From Verrucomicrobiota bacterium (lineage in GTDB: Bacteria; Verrucomicrobiota; Verrucomicrobiia; Limisphaerales; AV2), in NCBI GenBank assembly GCA_003218935.1, contig QHPA01000289.1, positions 1-8,178 on the forward strand: DNA of 8,178 bases, in the 5' to 3' direction. Within the stretch, counting starts at the first letter, position 1; each line of letters begins with the position of its first letter. Below are positions 1 to 4,862 of the stretch, in pieces. Position numbers and translations under genes: made by a program. The notes under the pieces are model-generated. The model saw only the letters and a program-made list of their open reading frames with translations. It had not been told where the DNA came from and ran no database searches.

Positions 1-157
1 CTGCTTACGACGGCAGCCAAAGAGACCGCACGAAAGTTCGGTTTCTTTTTTTGAGCACGTGCCAAAAGATTTTCCGAAAAGGTGGGCCAGTCGCGCTGCG
101 CCTGCCGCAGACTTTGCGCGACTCGCGACGAACCCTCCCCTCTGCTGCCAGGGATGC
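1..157. other. gene-free flank downstream of eda
   Basis: No start codon followed by a convincing coding stretch is seen on either strand. One plus-strand frame is open from base 1 to a stop at about 52-54 and could be the tail of a gene outside the window, but those ~17 residues match nothing I recognise. The segment holds one strong hairpin (listed separately) and a T-rich run near 47-53. Confidence 0.4.
90..122. terminator. candidate terminator hairpin after eda
   Basis: GTCGCG (90-95) pairs with CGCGAC (117-122). Directly inside, CTGCG (96-100) pairs with CGCAG (106-110) around a five-base loop, leaving a six-base bulge (111-116). This gives 11 GC-rich base pairs starting about 36 bases past the eda stop codon. 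There is no clean T-tract right after it on the minus strand, so it could be a factor-dependent or processing structure instead of a classical intrinsic terminator. Seen directly as inverted repeats; the role is inferred. Confidence 0.35.
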
Positions 158-808
158 CTAGCGGCCACGTGCCTTTTCAACCAGAGACCTGAGGGCTTTG
201 GCCGATCGGGTTAATTCAGACCAATTGTTCGTCCTCAGTATTTCGCTCGAAACCAGCAGCGAACCTAGTCCTACTCCGGCGCAGCCTGCCTTGATGAATT
301 CAGCGATGTCCTCCGCTTTGGCGATGCCGGTCGGGATGATGCGCAAATGGGGCAACGGCGCGCGGATGGCCCTGATGTAATTCGGACCCAGACCATCGGA
401 GGGGAAAATCTTGATGAAATCGGCGCCGGCCTCGTGCCCCAGTTGGGCTTCCGTCGGTGTGTAAGCGCCGAGCATGATCGGCTTGTCCGCAGCGCGACAC
501 GGCGCGACAAGCTCCGGGCGCAGGATGGGGCTGACGACAAATTCCGCCCCCGCTTCGATGGCCGCGCGGCACGTCAGCACATCCAGCACCGTGCCGACTC
601 CGATCAGCCCGCGATCACCGAGCGTTTTTTTTGCCCCGCGAATCGCTTCAATCGCGTTCGGCGTGGTCATCGTGATCTCGATGGCGATGACACCACCGGC
701 AATCAACGCCTCCGACAACGGCAACACCTGGTCCGTCTTCTGCGCCCGCACGACGGCGATGATGCCGGGGTCGGTGAGCAGTGAAATGATTTCGGATTTG
801 GAGCGCAT
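158..808 (-). CDS. eda: KDPG/KHG aldolase family protein (bifunctional 2-keto-3-deoxy-6-phosphogluconate / 4-hydroxy-2-oxoglutarate aldolase)
   Basis: A 216-residue class I aldolase of the Eda family, about the usual length (~210). Family members cleave 2-keto-3-deoxy-6-phosphogluconate to pyruvate and glyceraldehyde-3-phosphate, or 4-hydroxy-2-oxoglutarate to pyruvate and glyoxylate, in the cytoplasm. Visible landmarks: Arg21 in IIAVVR, catalytic-type Glu44 in IEITMTTP, GVGTV (70-74), SP at 93-94, GAYTPTE (114-120), Schiff-base Lys133 in FIKIFP, PTG (159-161), and GVGLGS (178-183) for phosphate binding. Two positions are off consensus: the usual Arg of 'TLRT' is Thr here, and the second Gly of PTGG is Ile162, so substrate preference may differ from classical KDPG. 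The start is ATG at 806-808; a GGAG (minus strand, 820-823) lies 11 bases upstream, inside the end of a repeat element. It is last in the minus-strand glcD-glcF cluster, 152 bases after glcF. Confidence 0.92.
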   Translation of the reverse strand: MRSKSEIISLLTDPGIIAVVRAQKTDQVLPLSEALIAGGVIAIEITMTTPNAIEAIRGAKKTLGDRGLIGVGTVLDVLTCRAAIEAGAEFVVSPILRPELVAPCRAADKPIMLGAYTPTEAQLGHEAGADFIKIFPSDGLGPNYIRAIRAPLPHLRIIPTGIAKAEDIAEFIKAGCAGVGLGSLLVSSEILRTNNWSELTRSAKALRSLVEKARGR

Positions 809-815
809 GACTTAT

Positions 816-961
816 AAAACTCCAAATCCCAAGCTCCAAACTCCAAAGAAATCCCAAGGTCCAAAATCCCAACTCCCCAGGCGGGCAGCCCGCGCTGAAA
901 GTGATTTGGTGCCTGGGTGTTGGAGGTTCTCAGGGATTTGAGGTTTACAGTTTGGAGTTTT
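816..961. repeat. long imperfect palindrome built of heptad repeats between glcF and eda
   Basis: The outer ends are perfect 11-bp inverted repeats, AAAACTCCAAA at 816-826 and TTTGGAGTTTT at 951-961. Internal arms also pair: CCAACTCCCCAGGC at 869-882 with GCCTGGGTGTTGG at 911-923 (one mismatch and one bulge). A GCGGG/CCCGC hairpin sits at 881-893 near the centre. The left arm carries 7-base units in exact phase (CTCCAAA at 820, TCCCAAG at 827, CTCCAAA at 834 and 841). The element fills almost the whole glcF-eda gap, and its last base is the first base of the glcF stop triplet. It resembles small non-coding palindromic repeats (REP/MITE-like) that I associate with Pedosphaera-type genomes; copy number could not be tested. 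It may act as an attenuator or an mRNA-stabilising stem. Confidence 0.6.
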
Positions 962-2262
962 CATTCGTTTCGATACGCCTCCGCCAGCAGCGTGACCGGA
1001 TGCACGACGCGCAGCTTCAAGCCAGCGCGTTTTGCTCCGTTAATGATTTGGAGGAGGCAACCCGGATTGCCCGTGGCGACCACTTCGGCGTTGGTTGATT
1101 TGATGTACTTGAGCTTGCGTTCGAGAAGCTCGTTGGCCATTTCCGGCTGCACGAGGTTGTAAATGCCGGCGCTCCCGCAGCACCACGTGCTCTCGGGCAG
1201 TTCAACCAGTTTCAAATTCGGAACCGCGCCCAGCACCTGGCGCGGCTGCGCGATAATTTTCTGACCGTGGCACAGGTGACAGGCTTCGTGATAGGTGACG
1301 GTTTGCGGCGGTTGACCGTCCGTTGGCGGTGGTTGAACGCCAATCTGCGCCAGCCATTCGTTAATGTCTTTGACCTTCGTGTCCCACAACTCGGCGCGCT
1401 TGCCATAGACCGGATCGCCTTCCAGCAAGTGAGCATAGTGTTTGAGATGTGAACCGCAACCGGCGGCGTTGGTAATGATGGCGTCGAATTGTTCCGGCGG
1501 GAATCGTTCGATGTTTTTCCGCGCGAGCTGCTGCGCGAGTTCCCATTCGCCATTGTGCGCGTGGAGCGAACCGCAGCAAGCCTGCTCCGGTGGTGTGACG
1601 ACCTCGCAGCCGTTGCGCGCCAGCACCTCGACTGTGTCGCGGTTCACATCGCTGAATATCAGGTCCTGCGCGCAGCCGGTGAGCACGGCAACGCGGTATT
1701 TTCCGGCTCCAACGGCGGGAGTGACCGGCGAAATCAACTCGGACGAGAACCGGTCCTGGACCGTTGGCGTCATCGCTTCGAGCTCGCGTAGCCTTTTGGG
1801 CAGGAGTTTAAGGATGCCGCTGCGCCGAACAAGCGTCTGCAAGCCGAGTTGTTGATACAAGCGCAATGCCCGCCCTGCCAATTTCAAGCGGCTCAAATCC
1901 ATAAACAGCCAGCGGAGCGTGAAGGCTCGAATGAAATTGCGTTTGGTCGAATTCAGAGTGCCGCTTTGCTCGGCTTCGGCACGAGCGTGCTCGAACAACT
2001 CGGCGTAGTTGACGCCGGCCGGACAGGCGGTCATGCACGCGAGACATCCGAGGCAGAAATACATTTCGTCGGCAAAGGCTTTCGTCGGTTCCAGCCGGCC
2101 ATCGGCGATGGCGCGCATGAGCGCGATGCGGCCGCGCGGGCTGTTCCGCTCGAGTTTGGTGGCGTCGTAAGTCGGGCAGGTGGGCAGACAGAGCCCGCAG
2201 TGCATGCACTGTTGCACGACGGAATAATCCAGATCTTTCAGATGCGACCGGATAACGTTCAT
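961..2262 (-). CDS. glcF: glycolate/D-lactate oxidase iron-sulfur subunit GlcF
   Basis: A 433-residue Fe-S subunit partnering with the FAD subunit encoded upstream; it passes electrons from 2-hydroxyacid oxidation toward the quinone pool at the inner membrane. The N-terminal ferredoxin-type domain has two [4Fe-4S] motifs, C19-x2-C22-x2-C25-x3-C29-P and C70-x2-C73-x2-C76-x3-C80-P. Two cysteine-rich CCG domains follow: CAQD...QACCGSLHAHNGE...CGSHLKHY in the middle, and HEACHLCHGQ...WCCGSAGIYNL...PGCLLQ near the C-terminus. Length is close to E. coli GlcF (407). The open frame extends upstream to 2286, but ATG at 2260-2262 is preferred: it begins the family-like N-terminus MNVIRSHLKDLDYS and has an AGG about six bases upstream, whereas the extra eight residues come from a repeat-like leader. 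Glycolate and D-lactate specificity cannot be told apart from this subunit. It is separated from glcD by a small membrane protein and a hydrolase remnant. Confidence 0.93.
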   Translation of the reverse strand: MNVIRSHLKDLDYSVVQQCMHCGLCLPTCPTYDATKLERNSPRGRIALMRAIADGRLEPTKAFADEMYFCLGCLACMTACPAGVNYAELFEHARAEAEQSGTLNSTKRNFIRAFTLRWLFMDLSRLKLAGRALRLYQQLGLQTLVRRSGILKLLPKRLRELEAMTPTVQDRFSSELISPVTPAVGAGKYRVAVLTGCAQDLIFSDVNRDTVEVLARNGCEVVTPPEQACCGSLHAHNGEWELAQQLARKNIERFPPEQFDAIITNAAGCGSHLKHYAHLLEGDPVYGKRAELWDTKVKDINEWLAQIGVQPPPTDGQPPQTVTYHEACHLCHGQKIIAQPRQVLGAVPNLKLVELPESTWCCGSAGIYNLVQPEMANELLERKLKYIKSTNAEVVATGNPGCLLQIINGAKRAGLKLRVVHPVTLLAEAYRNE

Positions 2263-2270
2263 CAAAACCT

Positions 2271-2291
2271 GACCACAGATAAACACGGATG
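2271..2291. repeat. probable dispersed intergenic repeat in the glcF leader
   Basis: The segment reads GACCACAGATAAACACGGAT with a final G. This 'accacagat-aaacacggatg' wording recurs in intergenic DNA of Verrucomicrobiota, Planctomycetota and other environmental genomes and produces spurious 'IRVYLWS'-type peptides on the opposite strand. It ends eight bases before the glcF ATG, so it forms part of the 5' leader and explains the false N-terminal extension of the open frame. Recognition is from memory; only one copy is in this window. Confidence 0.4.
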
Positions 2292-2400
2292 CGAAGATTT
2301 TTCAACCGCACCTGGCCCATGCCACAGGCTCGCCGCAAAGCGGGACAAAGGTCCCCCGCTCCCCCGTTGATGAACGGACGTTGGACTTACGCTCTCAACT

Positions 2401-2740
2401 TCATTTGCCGACGTGTTTGAGGGTAATCAGCAGGACCGCCGGGAATGGTCGCGTGCTCGCGGCAGCGTCAACGTGCCAGCCAGTATGATTCCCGCCTTCT
2501 TGTTCGCGAATTCAACTTCCTGCTCTCGGTACGGGTATGGTTTCTTCGGTTCCTGCGACCGGTTCAACTCCGGCGCCTTTTCCAGTCGCTTGAAAACCAG
2601 CGGCAATGACTGATCGCCTTGCTTCCAATCGCCGGTGATCTCAGAGCCGTCCTTGCTCATTTTGCCGTCGTAAGTCCCGCCGATCTTTTTGAGCTCCCAA
2701 TGCACGGTGTCTTCTTTGTAATAACGAAGTGCAAGGACAT
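2401..2740 (-). pseudogene. remnant of a secreted alpha/beta-hydrolase (N-terminal fragment, frameshifted and truncated)
   Basis: The minus-strand frame encodes DTVHWELKKIGGTYDGKM, then KDGSEITGDWKQGDQSLPLVFKR, a proline-rich linker KPYPYREQEVEFANKKAG and IILAGTLTLPR. This is the typical prelude of a family of bacterial alpha/beta-hydrolases, in which a beta-rich N-terminal domain precedes a 'GTLTLP..GPFPAVLLI(T/S)GSG' core. At about 2440-2446 the frame breaks: the next 10 residues in frame are non-homologous and end in a stop at 2411-2413, while the neighbouring frame reads PFPAVLLIT as expected, then runs LKHVGK to a stop at 2401-2403. Everything after LLIT (oxyanion hole, nucleophile elbow, catalytic triad) is missing. 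On the 5' side recognisable sequence (LRYYKEDTVHW) starts near 2740 with no start codon or signal peptide, so both ends are lost. It lies between the small membrane protein gene and glcF. Confidence 0.62.
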
Positions 2741-2794
2741 GTTATGGGTCACAACCGTGATCTTGAAGCAGCATCGGGGGAACGAAAAGAGCTT

Positions 2795-3280
2795 TTATTT
2801 CTTCGTATCGGGTAGAGTATCTTCCGTCGCCCGTTTGCTGTCGCTCTCCAGAAACCGCGCGATCCGCCAGAGCAGAAAACCTACGCCGGACAGGGCGAAA
2901 ACGGCGAGGAGGGTTCCCTGGATTATTTCCCTCAACTTTTCATTGCCGACTCCCTTCAACGCGAATGCAAACGCGGCAACAGTCGCCAGGCTCAGGAGGA
3001 CGCTCAGGGCGGCGAACAAGACGCGCCGTTTTCCTGGGCCGGTCCTTTTGCCTGGTTTATCCACCTTGAACACGACGCGCCAGAACAACCATGAAAATGT
3101 CGCGCCGACCAAAAACGCGATTCCGCTTCCCGCGGAGAGTTCGCACCGTAAATCCGGCGTCACCTGCTTCACCGAAAACAACAACGCCGCCATCAATCCC
3201 AGACTGAAAGCACTGGAGAATCGAATGACCCGCAGCAGGTCGCGGTCATCCCGGTCAACTGATTTTGCGCCGTCTTTCAC
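2795..3280 (-). CDS. small four-helix membrane protein of unknown function
   Basis: 161 residues with four predicted membrane segments: about 21-38 (FSSAFSLGLMAALLFSV), 50-71 (AGSGIAFLVGATFSWLFW), 87-109 (VLFAALSVLLSLATVAAFAF) and 119-140 (IIQGTLLAVFALSGVGFLLW). Basic residues between helices 2 and 3 (KVDKPGKRTGPGKRR) and the charged N- and C-terminal tails suggest both ends and the central loop face the cytoplasm. No domain is recognised. The start is GTG (3278-3280) with GAGG seven bases upstream, a better ribosome site than most in this window. It begins 35 bases after the glcD stop, which favours cotranscription with glcD. One possibility is a membrane partner of the GlcDF oxidase, but no sequence feature such as haem or quinone ligands supports that. 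It could also be an unrelated passenger. Confidence 0.65.
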   Translation of the reverse strand: MKDGAKSVDRDDRDLLRVIRFSSAFSLGLMAALLFSVKQVTPDLRCELSAGSGIAFLVGATFSWLFWRVVFKVDKPGKRTGPGKRRVLFAALSVLLSLATVAAFAFALKGVGNEKLREIIQGTLLAVFALSGVGFLLWRIARFLESDSKRATEDTLPDTKK

Positions 3281-3315
3281 TCTGCTGCCTCAATCTGCAC
3301 TTTGAGGCGGAACCG

Positions 3316-4566
3316 TCAATCGAACATTTTCCCTGGATTCAGAATGGCCCGCGGATCGAGCGCGCGGCGCAGCTCGCGCATCACGCGCATTTGAGCATCG
3401 CCTGCGAATTTCGGCAGAAAGGACTTTTTTGCCAGACCAACGCCGTGTTCGCCGGTGATCGTGCCGCCGAGCCGGATGGCTTCGTCGAAGATTTCCTTAA
3501 ACGCTTCCTCGACGCGGTGCGTTTCCTCTTTGTCGCGTTCGTCGGTGAGAAAAGTCGGGTGCAAATTGCCGTCGCCCATGTGACCGAACGTGCCGATCTT
3601 CAAATTGTATTTCTTCGCCACGGCTTCCACGAAGCGGATCATTTTGGCCAGTTCACTGCGCGGCACGGTGGCATCTTCGAGAATGGTTGTGGGCGAAACA
3701 CGAGCCAACGCCGAAAACGCCGCCCGCCTGGCGCTCGCCAGTTTCGCGGCTTCAGCATCATCCTTCGCCACGCGGAGTTCGAGGCACCCTTTATCACGGC
3801 AGATTCTTTCCATCTCCGCGGCCTCCTCGGCGACAGCGGCGGGATGGCCGTCGGTTTCCATCAGCAGCAGCGCTTCGCAATCCAACGGCAGACCGATCTT
3901 CGCGTAGGCTTCAACGCAATGAATCGTCATGCGGTCGAGGAACTCCAGCGTGCAAGGAATGATTTGCGCGGCGATGATGGCTGACACGGCTTCCGCGGCG
4001 CGGTCCATTTGCGCGAAACTGGCGACCATCGTTTTCTTTGCCTGCGGTTTCGGAATCAGTCGCAGCAAAACCTTGGTGATGACGCCCAGCGTTCCTTCCG
4101 AGCCGATGAACAGGTCCTTGAGCGAATAGCCGGCGACGTCCTTCACGCATTTGTTGCCGGTCCACAGGACTTCGCCGCCCGGCAACACGACTTCCATTCC
4201 CATGACGTAGTTGCGGGTGACGCCGTATTTGAGCCCGCGCAAACCGCCGGAATTCTCGGCGACGTTGCCGCCGATGGTGGAAATTTTCATCGACCCGGGG
4301 TCGGGCGGATAGAACAGTCCGGCGGACGAAGCTGCATCCGCGACCTGCAGCGTAGTAACGCCCGGCTGAACGAGCATCGTTAAATTCTCCCGGTCGAGCT
4401 CGAGGATTTTGTCCATTTTGATGGTGCAAAGAACGATGCAATCGGGGCTGGGCAGACTGCCGCCGCTGAGGCCGGTGCCGGAACCGCGCGTGACGATCGG
4501 GGTCTTGGTTTCGTTTGCCAGTTTCAAAACACTCGAGATCTGCTCGGAGCGCAGCGGTGCCATCAA
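3316..4566 (-). CDS. glcD: glycolate/D-lactate oxidase FAD subunit GlcD (main body, 5' end displaced by a frameshift)
   Basis: FAD-linked 2-hydroxyacid dehydrogenase of the GlcD/D-2-hydroxyglutarate dehydrogenase family, which oxidises glycolate or D-lactate-like substrates and hands electrons to the Fe-S subunit. In the 416-codon frame: FAD PP-loop TRGSGTGLSGGS (26-37), DPGSMKISTIGGNVAENSGG (89-108), VKDVAGYSLKDLFIGSEGTL (141-160), then the C-terminal domain with FGHMGDGNLHP (327-337) and TGEHGVG (371-377). His329, His336 and Glu373 match the metal ligands, and His374 the catalytic histidine, of the D2HGDH family. The frame nominally opens at TTG/ATG codons near 4561-4566, with no ribosome site, in the middle of the FAD domain's first strand. 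The true N-terminus lies in another frame (4660 down to ~4550). Including that part, the gene product would be ~450-460 residues, close to E. coli GlcD (499). It leads the minus-strand cluster. Confidence 0.9.
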   Translation of the reverse strand: MMAPLRSEQISSVLKLANETKTPIVTRGSGTGLSGGSLPSPDCIVLCTIKMDKILELDRENLTMLVQPGVTTLQVADAASSAGLFYPPDPGSMKISTIGGNVAENSGGLRGLKYGVTRNYVMGMEVVLPGGEVLWTGNKCVKDVAGYSLKDLFIGSEGTLGVITKVLLRLIPKPQAKKTMVASFAQMDRAAEAVSAIIAAQIIPCTLEFLDRMTIHCVEAYAKIGLPLDCEALLLMETDGHPAAVAEEAAEMERICRDKGCLELRVAKDDAEAAKLASARRAAFSALARVSPTTILEDATVPRSELAKMIRFVEAVAKKYNLKIGTFGHMGDGNLHPTFLTDERDKEETHRVEEAFKEIFDEAIRLGGTITGEHGVGLAKKSFLPKFAGDAQMRVMRELRRALDPRAILNPGKMFD

Positions 4567-4660
4567 AGGAGTAAGGAATCAGATCTTCCGGCGTAACCAG
4601 GACATTTTCGTCGCCGACCACGCGTCGCAGTTCCGCGAGAATCTTTTCGGCCAGAGGCAT
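4549..4660 (-). pseudogene. glcD: 5' part of glcD in a shifted frame
   Basis: ATG at 4658-4660 opens MPLAEKILAELRRVVGDENV, continuing LVTPEDLIPYSFDGTAALR, which is the classic GlcD N-terminus (helix, then 'GxxxVxTxPEDLxPYxxDGTA'). The frame then turns into nonsense. Homologous sequence resumes one frame over as PLRSEQISSVLKLANE, corresponding to the family's 'P-x3-EQ(V/I)' segment, which normally lies about 11-13 residues after 'DGTAAL'. The missing 'xxxPxAVVF' strand and the +1 offset fit a deletion of 3n+2 bases, for example 35. If this is a sequencing or assembly error, both pieces are one intact gene; if real, the protein lacks its start and first FAD-domain strand. Confidence 0.75.
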
Positions 4661-4862
4661 GGCGCAGCTTGGGCAAGCGTTGTGTGACGGTCAAGAAAAC
4701 TGGCTTTCGGCCGCCTCGGGCGCCGCACAGTTTGGGAATGGTTCAACGAATCAGCAGAATTCCGGCAAGTCTCACGGTTGCTTTCCGAACGAATCCCGCG
4801 GCGCATAAAGCCTGGTGAAATAGTCTGTCCCTTTTTCACGACTGCGTAAAGGTACAGGCAGG
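4661..4862. promoter_or_regulatory. divergent promoter region between glcD and the sigma factor gene
   Basis: 202 bases separate the glcD ATG from the sigma-factor ATG, so it must contain leftward and rightward promoters if both genes are transcribed from here. No convincing -35/-10 pair for housekeeping sigma is visible. The 3' part has an inverted repeat (4815-4839) followed by AAAGG at 4848-4852, ten bases before the sigma-factor start, which is a plausible ribosome site. Nothing else, such as a small ORF or RNA gene, is seen. Confidence 0.4.
4815..4839. promoter_or_regulatory. inverted repeat GTGAAA-N13-TTTCAC upstream of the sigma factor
   Basis: GTGAAA at 4815-4820 is the exact reverse complement of TTTCAC at 4834-4839; the 13-base spacer includes AGTCTGTCCC. 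It lies 23 bases before the ATG. It could be an operator, an autoregulated ECF promoter (-35 within CTGTCC, -10 near CGTAAA) or a leader hairpin. Six-base inverted repeats occur by chance often enough that this is only a candidate. Confidence 0.3.

Noticed and set aside
24..53. ACCG...CGGT hairpin followed by a T-run, as a plus-strand terminator
   Set aside because: Only four or five base pairs around a ten-base loop, and no plus-strand gene is visible upstream in the window.
347..784. Long plus-strand open frames opposite eda, glcF and glcD
   Set aside because: They are antisense shadows created by GC-rich codon usage; the minus-strand frames carry recognisable catalytic and cofactor motifs throughout.
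816..961. CRISPR-like array
   Set aside because: The repeats are contiguous 7-base units arranged as a palindrome, without spacers of constant length and without cas genes.
2263..2286. Eight-codon N-terminal extension of glcF
   Set aside because: The extra residues are encoded by repeat-like leader DNA; the ATG at 2260-2262 gives a family-like N-terminus with an AGG upstream.
2342..2355. GGGAC-AAAG-GTCCC hairpin between the hydrolase remnant and glcF
   Set aside because: Five base pairs with no T-tract; too little to call a terminator or regulatory site.
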